Below, piece after piece: positions 15,411-23,316 of a DNA stretch of 30,886 bases. The stretch covers positions 1-30,886 of the forward strand of contig JAITKM010000058.1 of assembly GCA_031278395.1 (NCBI GenBank). Reading direction: 5' to 3'. Made by a program: the position numbers and the translations under genes. This DNA comes from Deltaproteobacteria bacterium. Its GTDB lineage: Bacteria; Bdellovibrionota_C; UBA2361; SZUA-149; JAITKM01. The notes below the pieces were generated by a model. It was given only the letters and a program-made list of their open reading frames with translations, was not told the DNA's origin and searched no databases. Every line of letters starts with the position of its first letter. Within the stretch, counting starts at the first letter, position 1.

Positions 15411-15557
15411 TTTGGTATAGGGTTACTTTCGTATATCGGCTTTCTGAAAAAATATTCAGAAGATATCAAATAAATTCATTATATTAAAGCTATACGAAGC
15501 ACTAAAATATCAAAAATAAAGTAACCCCATACCAGAAAACCAAACCCCATACCAGAA
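15411..15557. repeat. REPIN/MITE-like element, copy A2, with extra end
   Basis: Inverted ends: TTTGGTATAGGGTTACTTTC (15411-15430) and AAAGTAACCCCATACCAGAA (from 15518). From GGTAT (15414) to ATACC (15533) is 120 bp. The inside contains ATTCAGAAGATATCAAATAA, similar to CCCAGAAGATAATATATC in the copy at 21147. An additional reverse end, AAACCCCATACCAGAA (15542-15557), follows and touches the stop codon of the Ser-rich gene (15561). Confidence 0.8.
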
Positions 15558-15560
15558 TTA

Positions 15561-16631
15561 TTATCTGTGGTTGATACAACACTTACTTGGGCAGAGGCGT
15601 TTATTACTGGAATTTGATAATGAATTTGTTTCACAGGTTAACTCACAACGAATAAATGTTCCATTAGGACATAGTTGTAAACATTTTGGACACTCTTCGT
15701 TACAATTTATAGATGTTGTTATTAATCCCCAAACGCAAGATTTACTCGAACAGACTGAGGATTCAGATTCGAAACTACTTTCAAAATTTTCTGAACTAAA
15801 AGACAGTGAATAGACAGAACTATCAAAACTTGAATCCGCTGACGAACCGTCCGAATTTGAGCTGCTAGAAGAAGATGATGATGAGCAACTGGAAGATAAA
15901 GAAGAACTACTAGAAGAATCCGAACTAGTAGAGAATTCTGAACTATTAAATGAATAATCTGAGCTACTGGTTGATGAAAATGAAGAGCTGTTATAGTTTG
16001 AACTTGAACTATCCGAGCTAGAACTATCTGACGAACTTTCTATAATACTTGATGTCGTAGAACTATAATTGTTAGCAGGTTTATTGTAATAAAATACATA
16101 ATTGTAACAACCATATGGTTCGCAATAATCATGATCTAAATGTACTATATCAAGCTCAAGTGTTGTAGTAAAATATATTGGTTGAGTAATACCCAACGCT
16201 ACGCCAAGAGAACTATTAGGGAGAATTTTAAATGTATGATCTACGGATTGAGGAAAAGGTTCAAACCAACTAGCTTCGCAATTCTCTTCATAAATAGTGC
16301 AAAATGGATTACGTGATGAATTTATAAGCTGGATATAATTATAATCATAATACTGATTATCTAGAATTATATAAAACTCTCCAGGATCACAATAACAATA
16401 CCAATAAGGTGGCTGAGGAAAAGTCCAAAGTTCATAATGTATGATTAACGCTCTATTTCCGGCAGCGGCAACTAAATCTGAAATATCAGTTGCGAAACTA
16501 GAATTTTTATAAAAGCAAAAAAACAAAAAATAAAGAGAAATTTTAGAAATGAATTTTATAATAAAAGACTTAGTTTTCCCTTTTAGAAAAAGGCAACAAT
16601 TACATATAAAAATAGAATCTTGTTTAATCAT
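15561..16631 (-). CDS. Secreted Ser-rich protein with Cys-rich C-terminus
   Basis: 356 aa from the ATG at 16629-16631; an in-frame ATG at 16763 would give 400 aa but places extra sequence before the signal peptide. The N-terminus carries a basic, hydrophobic export signal (KFISKISLYFLFFCFYKNS, then FATDI). A folded part (about 60-210 of the mature chain) is rich in Tyr, Trp and Cys. About 100 residues of Ser-dominated linker (SSSSDSSSSNYNSSSF and similar) follow. The last 60 residues hold 11 Cys, including NCNEECPKCLQLCPNGT and CPSKCC. It is probably a disulfide-bonded surface or secreted protein; no family is recognised. Repeat elements flank it on both sides, an arrangement often seen at mobile or variable loci. 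Confidence 0.7.
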   Translation of the reverse strand: MIKQDSIFICNCCLFLKGKTKSFIIKFISKISLYFLFFCFYKNSSFATDISDLVAAAGNRALIIHYELWTFPQPPYWYCYCDPGEFYIILDNQYYDYNYIQLINSSRNPFCTIYEENCEASWFEPFPQSVDHTFKILPNSSLGVALGITQPIYFTTTLELDIVHLDHDYCEPYGCYNYVFYYNKPANNYSSTTSSIIESSSDSSSSDSSSSNYNSSSFSSTSSSDYSFNSSEFSTSSDSSSSSSLSSSCSSSSSSSSSNSDGSSADSSFDSSVYSLSFSSENFESSFESESSVCSSKSCVWGLITTSINCNEECPKCLQLCPNGTFIRCELTCETNSLSNSSNKRLCPSKCCINHR

Positions 16632-16731
16632 GACTTGCAAATTCTCACCATAAAAATAAAAACCACCATTCTTAATGATACCTTCTGAATAGTGGTCGGA
16701 GAGATAACAAATCATACTCACAGAAATGATT

Positions 16732-16870
16732 CTTGTGATCTTTAGGCTAGAAGCCTTGAACATACATCACAAGCTCCCCGACCCGTAGTCGAGGATGGCA
16801 ATTGCGAAGTGCCTTGTCAGACAATCAGCTGTTGTGAGTATTGAATTTGTTATAATTCTCTTGCACCTAT
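16732..16870. other. GC-richer structured leader upstream of the Ser-rich gene
   Basis: CTTGTGAT (16732-16739) and ATCACAAG (16766-16773) are perfect 8-bp inverted arms; between them AGGCT/AGCCT (16744-16756) forms a nested hairpin with a 3-nt loop. Immediately after, CTCCCCGAC (16774-16782) and GTCGAGG (16788-16794) form another stem with one mismatch. GC content is well above the surroundings. The hairpins lie just upstream of the long-ATG start (16763) or within the 5' region of the Ser-rich gene. It could be a leader RNA or the relic end of an IS200/IS605-type element; neither is shown. Confidence 0.45.
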
Positions 16871-16956
16871 CTCGTAGTGCTCAAAACACAAAGGTTCGCC
16901 GCCTCAATAACTTTTTTAAAAATTTATATCAAGGGTAAATTTTCGAGCAAATGAAT

Positions 16957-17082
16957 AGTATGGGGTTACTTTTTGTTGTAATTTTTAGGTTTTAAAAATA
17001 TCTTAAAAGTAAAAATATCGTCGAAAATTTAAAAAGGTTTCCATTGAAACTTATGTATAAAAGTAACCCGATACCAGAAAAA
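16957..17082. repeat. REPIN/MITE-like element, copy B
   Basis: The left end is AGTATGGGGTTACTTTTT (16957-16974). The right end is GTTTCCATTGAAACTTATG, then TATAAAAGTAACCCGATACC, ending at 17075. The inverted ends span 119 bp. The right end contains its own hairpin, GTTTC-CATT-GAAAC. It sits between the Ser-rich gene and the ktrA stop codon (17097). Confidence 0.85.
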
Positions 17083-17096
17083 CATACTACGAATTT

Positions 17097-17795
17097 TCAT
17101 TTTGCCAAATCGTCTATAGCTTTATCATTGCCTAAAACAATCATTGTCCAGCCAGCTTCTAAAATAGTAGCTCCAACTGGGTTAACATGAAACTTATTCT
17201 TAGCCTTCAAGGCAAGAACATTTAATCCGTATTTATTTCTAATTTGAACTTCAACTAAAGTTTTATTAACAAACGAATCAGGGACAGTAATCTCGGCAAT
17301 ACTATTCTGATCATCAAGCTCTAGCCAATCCAGAAGTTTAGGTTTAGTTAAAGCTCTGGCTAATTCCGCTCCCATCTCACGCTCAGGAAAAATAACAACA
17401 TCAGCCCCAACTTTTTTGAGCAGTTTTTCGTGTATTTCTGAAGATGCTTTAGCAATAACATATGGTACCCCAAGTTCCTTTAAACTACTAACTGCAATAA
17501 TACTCTCTTCAATTTGTTCTCCAATTGCAACTATGGCAACTTCAAAATCTTTAATGCCAGATTCTTTTAAGGCTGTGCTATCTGTTATATCAACCTGAAC
17601 TGCATGTGAAACAATTTTGTCTGTTACTATTTTTTGGATTTTCTTGTAATCTGTATCGATAGCTAAAATCGACTCTCCATATTCATAAAGAGTTTCGCAA
17701 ATAGAATACCCAAAACGTCCTAACCCAATAACTACAAATTCTTTTTTGGGTTCACCAGTTATACCTTTTAATACATTTTCAATTATATTTTTCAT
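17097..17795 (-). CDS. ktrA: Potassium uptake regulatory subunit KtrA/TrkA-like
   Basis: 232 aa, one RCK unit. The N-terminal Rossmann domain (about 18-140) has FVVIGLGRFGYSICETLYEY with the GxGxxG nucleotide fold, an acidic strand end (AIDTD), and DITDSTALKESGIKDF. The RCK-C domain (about 150-232) has DSFVNKTLVEVQIRNKYGLN. It forms a cytoplasmic ring that gates the membrane subunit in response to ATP/ADP or NAD(H). It lies 3 nt after ktrB on the same strand with AGGAT before its ATG, so the two are translated from one message. Confidence 0.93.
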   Translation of the reverse strand: MKNIIENVLKGITGEPKKEFVVIGLGRFGYSICETLYEYGESILAIDTDYKKIQKIVTDKIVSHAVQVDITDSTALKESGIKDFEVAIVAIGEQIEESIIAVSSLKELGVPYVIAKASSEIHEKLLKKVGADVVIFPEREMGAELARALTKPKLLDWLELDDQNSIAEITVPDSFVNKTLVEVQIRNKYGLNVLALKAKNKFHVNPVGATILEAGWTMIVLGNDKAIDDLAK

Positions 17796-17798
17796 AAT

Positions 17799-19118
17799 TT
17801 ATCCTATCAACAATTTTTCCTCTGGATAATTAACCAGAGAAGGTTTTTCTCCTCCAATTAAGGCAGACATTAAAATAATAATATTGATACGCCCAACGAA
17901 CATTGTGAAAACTAATAACAGTTGTGAAATTGAGTCCAAATTCTCTGTAATTCCGCAAGATAGCCCAACTGTTCCAAAAGCCGAAAAAACTTCATAGAGA
18001 ATATAAATAAAACTAAGCTCTTGATTTAAGTGACTAATCAAAATTGCTACAACTGAGACCATTGCTAGTGAGCCAAAAACAATACTTACCGCTCTTAAAA
18101 TATTGAGGTTGGGTATTTCGCGACCAAAGCTAACTACTTTACTTCTGCCGCGCAGAGCTGCATAACTTGCGGCGGCAAGTACCCAGACTGTTGTGGTTTT
18201 GATGCCGCCACCTGTGCCACCCGGCGAGGCACCGATGAACATGAGAACGACTGTCAATAACAAAGAACTGGAGTTTAATGAAGCTTGAGGAATTGTACTT
18301 AAACCAGCCGACCTGGTTGTGACAGATTGAAACCATGCTGACAAAATTTTGTATGTTGTATCAAGGTGAGCAAATGCATGGTTATCTTCAAAAAAATAAA
18401 AACCGACTGTTCCAGTAAGTAGGAGAACAGAAGTAACAACAAAGACCACCTTAGAGTGTAGGGAAAAGTTAACTCGCTTATGTCGCAAAATTCTTTTTAA
18501 ATTATAATAAACTTCTTCTAAAACGTTGTAACCGATACCACCAATAATCACTAAGCTTGGAATAATAATATAAATTGCCCAAGAATTAAAATGTTCTAAG
18601 CTATCATGAAATAAGCTAAGACCGCCGCCATTAAAAGCATTAATGCTGAAGAATATTGCTAACCAAAGTGAATATAGAAAATCGTATTTTTCAAGAAAAA
18701 CAGGGAATAATAATATAACTCCTAATACTTCTATAACTAATGTAAGCAAGATAACATTCATGATAAAGTGTTTTAATTCGTTTGTATGAGTTAAAGACAG
18801 TGACTCACTAATATTAAATCTTTGTTTAACGCTAAATTTTCCGCCCAACATAAAAATTAAAAATGAACTAGAAGTCATATAACCTAAGCCGCCAAGTTGA
18901 ATTAAAACTAGAATGATAACCTGTCCAAAGGTTGAAAAATATTCATTGATTACAACAACTGATAAGCCAGTGACACAAACTGCAGAGGTTGCTGTAAAAA
19001 GCGAAATTAAGAAATTTCCAATTTGTCTATCAGCATTGGAGTAGGGGAGTAATAAGAGAATCGTCCCCAGTGTGATAAGTATTAAAAATCCTAAACAGAT
19101 TGTTCGTGCTTGAGTCAT
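17799..19118 (-). CDS. ktrB: Potassium uptake membrane subunit KtrB/TrkH-like
   Basis: 439 aa, the normal length for KtrB and shorter than TrkH. Four membrane-pore-membrane repeats are visible, each with its filter motif: TATSAVCVTGLSVV, FFSINAFNGGGLSLF, FQSVTTRSAGLSTIP and FSAFGTVGLSCGIT. The intramembrane gating loop region with GASPGGTGGGIKTTT follows the third filter, as in KtrB/TrkH. With KtrA it forms a Na+- or nucleotide-regulated K+ uptake system in the inner membrane. It is the first gene of the ktrB-ktrA operon; no Shine-Dalgarno sequence is visible before the ATG. Repeat copies lie about 110-180 bp upstream. Confidence 0.95.
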   Translation of the reverse strand: MTQARTICLGFLILITLGTILLLLPYSNADRQIGNFLISLFTATSAVCVTGLSVVVINEYFSTFGQVIILVLIQLGGLGYMTSSSFLIFMLGGKFSVKQRFNISESLSLTHTNELKHFIMNVILLTLVIEVLGVILLFPVFLEKYDFLYSLWLAIFFSINAFNGGGLSLFHDSLEHFNSWAIYIIIPSLVIIGGIGYNVLEEVYYNLKRILRHKRVNFSLHSKVVFVVTSVLLLTGTVGFYFFEDNHAFAHLDTTYKILSAWFQSVTTRSAGLSTIPQASLNSSSLLLTVVLMFIGASPGGTGGGIKTTTVWVLAAASYAALRGRSKVVSFGREIPNLNILRAVSIVFGSLAMVSVVAILISHLNQELSFIYILYEVFSAFGTVGLSCGITENLDSISQLLLVFTMFVGRINIIILMSALIGGEKPSLVNYPEEKLLIG

Positions 19119-19439
19119 TTGTTTTAACTTAGCTAAGCTAACTATGATATAAATAAAACCCTCATAATTTAGATGTGGTAAATTGTCGTAAGATTTTTAA
19201 TTTTTCATGGTTCATGGCATGGTTCATGGTATGGGGTTCTTTTGTAAGATTTTTAATTCTTTAGGTTTTCATGGAGGTTTTCATGGTATGGGGTTCTTTT
19301 GTTTTTCTTATTTCTTAGAAAATTTATATTAATTTTTTACTTAATATTCTCCCGTCTATATCAGTTTTGATTATTAAATTAAGCAAATTTATTTTGTCAT
19401 CTAAAATGATGGACCTTTAAGGTATATGCTATTGTTGTA
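19119..19439. other. Intergenic region upstream of ktrB
   Basis: Apart from the variant tandem repeat at 19222-19301 this stretch is AT-rich and empty of genes. It should carry the ktrB promoter on the minus strand, but I see no convincing -35/-10 pair. Confidence 0.4.
19222..19301 (+). repeat. Tandem variant of the repeat head (GGTATGGGGTTCTTTTG)
   Basis: The head appears twice, 57 bp apart (from 19227 and 19284), both with TTC in place of TTAC. Each is preceded by short TTCATGG words (CATGGTTCATGGCATGG at 19206-19222 and TTTTCATGGAGG near 19266), and TAAGATTTTTAATTCTTTAG lies between. No reverse-oriented partner is seen, so these are single-ended or eroded copies. Confidence 0.7.
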
Positions 19440-19785
19440 TTATTGTGCTCTGATTAAACGATAGATTGAAACATTTTCTTCGATCACTGTAAGATATTTT
19501 AATTCCTTAGACCTCAACTTTATTATATATCCATCAGAACGCAGCGTTAGTTCAAAATCTATTTTTGGTACTTCAGCTAAATAATCAATATTGAAATAAG
19601 CATTAGCAAGAATGTGATCGACAAAAGGATTGTTTTGATAATTTTCGATAGGTAATCCAGCCTCGAGAAAACTATTATTTTATTAGCGCAAGCTTTACAT
19701 TTTCCTCACTTGTTCCCGAAATAACATAACAGCTTGACCTCTCTTCTCTGGAGTGAGTCTAAAACAAATATTTACTTGTTTATTT
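19440..19785 (-). pseudogene. Decayed gene downstream of metK
   Basis: One minus-strand frame encodes protein-like sequence in two pieces. The first, beginning right after metK, contains VNICFRLTPEKRGQAVMLF and ends at TAA 19695-19697. The second, 19440-19679 (79 codons plus stop), contains LEAGLPIENYQNNPFVDHIL and DFELTLRSDGYIIKLRSKEL. Three TAA codons in the shared frame (two of them adjacent at 19680-19685) separate them. Between the pieces another frame reads SGTSEENVKLALIK, so compensating frameshifts are as likely as nonsense changes. No family recognised. It is in the same orientation as metK and may once have been co-transcribed with it. Confidence 0.6.
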
Positions 19786-20949
19786 TCATAGTAATTTTTT
19801 TAATTCTGTAGCTAGATTGGTTTGTTCCCAACTAAAGTGTCCATCTGGGCTAGGACGACGTCCAAAATGTCCATATGTGGCGGTTATAGAATAGATTGGT
19901 TTTAATAAATCAAGCTGTTTGATAGTTTCTCTTGGAGCAAAGCTAACAATTTCTTTTGTTTTTTGAATAATTTTTTGTTCGTCAACTTTTGAAGTTCCAA
20001 ACGTATTCAAATAAATTGAAACTGGTTCTGCTACTCCAATTGCGTAAGATAGCTGAATTTCGCACTTCTTAGCTAATCCGGCTGCAACAATGTTTTTAGC
20101 AACGTATCTTGCAGCATAAGCAGCCGACCTATCGACCTTGCTTGGGTCCTTACCAGAAAAAGCGCCACCACCATGACGACCAGCGCCACCGTAAGTATCA
20201 ACAATAATTTTACGTCCTGTGACTCCAGCGTCAGCCAATGGTCCACCAACAATAAAACGTCCTGTTGGATTAACTAAATATTTTATTTTTTCATGTTTTA
20301 AGTTATCGGGAATAACTTTTTCTATGACTTGCTTAATTATGTATTCTCTTAGTTCTGCCTCAGATATATTTGGCGAGTGTTGGGTAGAAACAACAACTGT
20401 ATCTATATATTTAGGGATATTATTTTCGTAAAATATTGTTACTTGAGATTTAGCATCAGGGCGTAAAAAATCAACTGAACCTGTGTGACGTAGATTTGCT
20501 AAAGACTGTACTAACTTATGGGCAAGAAAAATAGCTAGTGGCATATATTCATCCGTTTCATCACAAGCATAGCCAAACATAATTCCTTGATCTCCGGCGC
20601 CTTGTAGATGATTAGTATCTTCATTAACTCCTAGAGCAATATCTAGCGACTGCTTAGTAATTTTTTCAATAATCTGGACTTTGCGAAAATCAGTACCGCA
20701 ATCGTCTGAAACATAGCCAATTTTTTCCAATGTATTTCGCACAATTTTGTCAAAATTTGGCTGAATATTAGTTGTAATTTCGCCGGCTAAGACAACGAGA
20801 TTGGATTTGATAAGTGATTCGCAGGCTACGCGGCTACGTGGATCTTCAGCTAGGCAAGCATCTAACACCGCATCACTAATTTGGTCGCAAACTTTATCAG
20901 GATGTCCTTCTGAGACAGATTCAGAAGTAAAGAAAAAATTTTTGTTCAT
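19786..20949 (-). CDS. metK: S-adenosylmethionine synthetase
   Basis: 387 aa, normal MetK length. The enzyme makes SAM from ATP and methionine. The N-terminal ATP motif [20 protein letters not shown], the signature [12 protein letters not shown] and the phosphate loop [20 protein letters not shown] are all intact, as is [20 protein letters not shown]. The C-terminal GHFGRR block is present. It acts in the cytoplasm as a tetramer. It is divergently transcribed from the SCP2-domain gene. I looked for a SAM riboswitch in the 460-bp leader and saw no consensus. A TATAAA lies 6 nt before the ATG and no Shine-Dalgarno sequence is present, which would fit a leaderless mRNA, but the -35 is weak. Confidence 0.98.
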   Translation of the reverse strand: MNKNFFFTSESVSEGHPDKVCDQISDAVLDACLAEDPRSRVACESLIKSNLVVLAGEITTNIQPNFDKIVRNTLEKIGYVSDDCGTDFRKVQIIEKITKQSLDIALGVNEDTNHLQGAGDQGIMFGYACDETDEYMPLAIFLAHKLVQSLANLRHTGSVDFLRPDAKSQVTIFYENNIPKYIDTVVVSTQHSPNISEAELREYIIKQVIEKVIPDNLKHEKIKYLVNPTGRFIVGGPLADAGVTGRKIIVDTYGGAGRHGGGAFSGKDPSKVDRSAAYAARYVAKNIVAAGLAKKCEIQLSYAIGVAEPVSIYLNTFGTSKVDEQKIIQKTKEIVSFAPRETIKQLDLLKPIYSITATYGHFGRRPSPDGHFSWEQTNLATELKKLL

Positions 20950-21146
20950 ATATTTATAAATATCATTTTAAGATAATTTGATTTAAGATAGCTGCCATGC
21001 TTACAATTTGTTTTACAATAAGACAATAATTTTTTAATGATGTTTCCTTGGTCTGCGTCCATCCTAGAAAAACCCAATAATTATAACTTTCTTTGAATTG
21101 CGCTTTACTTGACAATTTTGTAATCATCTGAGCTTGGTCATCTGAG
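20950..21146. other. Divergent intergenic region, metK side
   Basis: No gene. On the minus strand a perfect TATAAT occurs near 21076-21081 without a good -35. On the plus strand TTGACA occurs near 21110 without a good -10. No riboswitch fold that I recognise is present. Confidence 0.35.
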
Positions 21147-21270
21147 TTTGGTTACTTTGGACTATATTTTTTGGGTTAAAAAATCTCCCAGAAGATAATA
21201 TATCATAAAATTTTTTACAAAGTTTCCATTGAAAATTATGCTTAAAAGTAACCCCATACCAGAAAACCAA
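21147..21270. repeat. REPIN/MITE-like element, copy C
   Basis: The right end is the best preserved: GTTTCCATTGAAAATTATG (21222-21240), then CTTAAAAGTAACCCCATACC ending at 21260, then AGAAAACCAA. The left end is TTTGGTTACTTTGG (21147-21160), as if TATGGGG had been deleted from GGTATGGGGTTAC. The present span is 111 bp, and 118 bp if the deletion is restored. It lies between metK and the SCP2-domain gene, which diverge. Confidence 0.85.
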
Positions 21271-21409
21271 AATGAAAAAAGGTAAGTTTTTACAGTTTAA
21301 CTCATTGATATACAACAACTATTATTAATAACTCTTGCTTTAATTATGTTAGATGATGTATTGTCCGCACCCGCAGCTTTATAAAAAATAAATATAAAAT
21401 AACTAAATA

Positions 21410-22120
21410 ATGAATGACGAATTTAAAAATCAAGGCGATTTACCTGAGGATTTAGAACAACCAGAAGTTAAACTAGAGCGTAACCCATGGCGACTTGGGA
21501 GTTTGTTTAGCAAAAAGGACGAAAAGCAAAACCAACAATCTGCCAAAAATTCTATTAGCCAGAATATAGACGACTTAGAAAATGAAGATGACGATCTCGA
21601 TGAGGAGCTAAATGGTGAGGTTCTAAAAGAAATACAAGTCGTCCCAGTTCTTGAGAAAGTTATTAAGGACGACGACGAGCATGATGATCCGCTCGAAGAG
21701 GCATATGATCTGGAGCTGGAAGATGAAATTCATCCGACCGAGGAGACAGATAATCGCCGCCGTAGCGCTAAACCAAAATATCGATTGGCTTCAGCCAAGG
21801 AGTTTTTTAATACAGAAATATTATATCGCTATGATTTATTAGAAGACGTAGAGAAGGAAGTAATTAAAGGGCGCTATCGTATTGAATTAAAAGGCTTTCA
21901 GGGCGGGATTTGGACTGTTGATATTCATGAAGAAATAAATGTTTCAAATCGTGCAGAAGATGCTGATGTTATTTTAGGTATGCAACAAAAAGATTTTTTG
22001 GACGTAATTAATGGAATCTTAAATCCGCAGTTAGCAATTTTATCACAAAAAATAAAAGTCGTGGGTGATGTGAAAAAAGCGGTATTTTTTCAATCAGTGT
22101 TGGCGCCACGTTTTGATTAA
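21410..22120 (+). CDS. SCP2 sterol-binding-like domain protein with acidic N-terminus
   Basis: 236 aa. The first 120 residues are highly acidic and probably disordered (LENEDDDLDEELNGEV is typical). Residues about 130-236 match the outline of the SCP2/sterol-carrier fold: RYRIELKGFQGGIWTVDIHE, then DADVILGMQQKDFLDVINGI, then LNPQLAILSQKIKVVGDVKK. SCP2 domains bind hydrophobic ligands such as fatty acids or isoprenoids; the ligand here is unknown. No signal peptide, so cytoplasmic. The ATG at 21410 lacks a Shine-Dalgarno sequence. The next gene starts within 53 nt, so an operon with the TPR gene is likely. Confidence 0.75.
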   Translation: MNDEFKNQGDLPEDLEQPEVKLERNPWRLGSLFSKKDEKQNQQSAKNSISQNIDDLENEDDDLDEELNGEVLKEIQVVPVLEKVIKDDDEHDDPLEEAYDLELEDEIHPTEETDNRRRSAKPKYRLASAKEFFNTEILYRYDLLEDVEKEVIKGRYRIELKGFQGGIWTVDIHEEINVSNRAEDADVILGMQQKDFLDVINGILNPQLAILSQKIKVVGDVKKAVFFQSVLAPRFD

Positions 22121-22172
22121 ATGCGGATGCATTAACTTTAATTTTACGCAAACTCACGCAAGGGCGATGGCT

Positions 22173-23306
22173 ATGATCAAAAAACTACTGAGTGTTATAA
22201 TTGGAGTTGGTATATTTATTGCGACTGCAGCAGCGGACAATGAGTGTTTTGAGGCGGCAGAGTTAGTTCAAAAAGGAGTAGTTTTATCTAATGGTTCCAC
22301 GGAAGAGGAAGCCTTTTATATGAGTGCCATTAAAAAGTGTTCGGGATTAATTGAAGCTTATTATAACTTGGCTTTAAATCAAATTAAGCAAGGCAAACTT
22401 GATTCTGCCAGTGATAATTTGGATAAAGCATTAAACCTTAGTAAAAAAACTAGCTTTTATTTAGCTAAGGCAAACGTGCTTTTATTACAAAATAAACTAG
22501 ATTCAGCTTTTGAATTATATAGCAACATAATTGAGCAAGAGCCTAAGAATAGCGCGGCCTATCAAGGCTTGGCTGTGATTTATGACAAACGTAACGACTA
22601 TGCTAGTGCTGAAAGCGCGTTTAGGCAGGCAATTCAAAATAATCCCAATGATGCAACTTTATTTTATAATTTAGGATTAATTCTTAATAAATTAGGTCAG
22701 TGGGATGAAGCGTTAATAAGTTTTAAAACAGCAGTAGATAAGAATCCAACCTATCAAGAGGCCAGTTTGCATTTGGGCGAAGCGTTGCTGTTGCAAAAAC
22801 GTTATGAAGAAGCAGAGCGAGTATTTAATCAAGCAGCTAATAGAAATCCAGATAATGTTTCTTTAAAGATTTTAATGGCGGATATTGCTGAGAAACGGGG
22901 GAATTCTTCAAAGGCGCGTCAGATACTTGAGACAGAATTAAAACGTGATCCAGAGAATTATTTGCTGCTGACTAATTATGGTATTTTACTAATTAAATTA
23001 GGTGAGTTTGATAATGCAGTAGCCAAATTAGAAGAAGCTCGTGACAGTGACCCTAAAAATTATTTAGCTTATAATGCCTTAGGCTACGTCCAGATAAAGC
23101 GGAAATCTTATTCTGCTGCGTTACGAGCCTTGATTACCTCAATTGAATTAAATCCTCAAAACGCATATGCTTATAATAATTTGGGCGTAATTTATGAGAT
23201 TCAAAAAGATAAGGAGAAAGCTTTAGAGAGTTTTCATAAAGCTCGTGCAATAGATCCTAGCCTTAAATCAGCTGATGCAAACCTATTGCGTCTAAGTGAA
23301 ATTTAA
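22173..23306 (+). CDS. Exported TPR-repeat protein
   Basis: 377 aa from the ATG at 22173, chosen because AAGGG lies 7 nt upstream and the resulting N-terminus is a clean signal peptide (MIKKLLSVIIGVGIFIATAA). The open frame itself extends to 22113 and would overlap the SCP2 gene. About nine TPR units follow from residue 40 to the end, with regular motifs such as NSAAYQGLAVIYDKRNDYAS, NDATLFYNLGLILNKLGQWD and NAYAYNNLGVIYEIQKDKEK. It is probably periplasmic and acts as a protein-protein scaffold. It is convergent with the lysozyme gene, with 10 bp between stop codons and no terminator. Confidence 0.88.
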   Translation: MIKKLLSVIIGVGIFIATAAADNECFEAAELVQKGVVLSNGSTEEEAFYMSAIKKCSGLIEAYYNLALNQIKQGKLDSASDNLDKALNLSKKTSFYLAKANVLLLQNKLDSAFELYSNIIEQEPKNSAAYQGLAVIYDKRNDYASAESAFRQAIQNNPNDATLFYNLGLILNKLGQWDEALISFKTAVDKNPTYQEASLHLGEALLLQKRYEEAERVFNQAANRNPDNVSLKILMADIAEKRGNSSKARQILETELKRDPENYLLLTNYGILLIKLGEFDNAVAKLEEARDSDPKNYLAYNALGYVQIKRKSYSAALRALITSIELNPQNAYAYNNLGVIYEIQKDKEKALESFHKARAIDPSLKSADANLLRLSEI

Positions 23307-23316
23307 ATTTTTGTAG

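Noticed and set aside
15279-17082. CRISPR array formed by the repeated heads
   Set aside because: Copies are irregularly spaced, in both orientations, and separated by genes; no uniform repeat-spacer units.
20950-21146. SAM riboswitch before metK
   Set aside because: None of the SAM riboswitch consensus patterns I know could be matched; only an AT-rich leader is seen.
21124-21318. Minus-strand 64-aa frame
   Set aside because: It coincides with repeat copy C and owes its openness to the element; no Shine-Dalgarno sequence and no homology sense.
22113-22172. Upstream start of the TPR gene overlapping the SCP2 gene
   Set aside because: The ATG at 22173 has a Shine-Dalgarno sequence and begins a proper signal peptide; the longer form does not.
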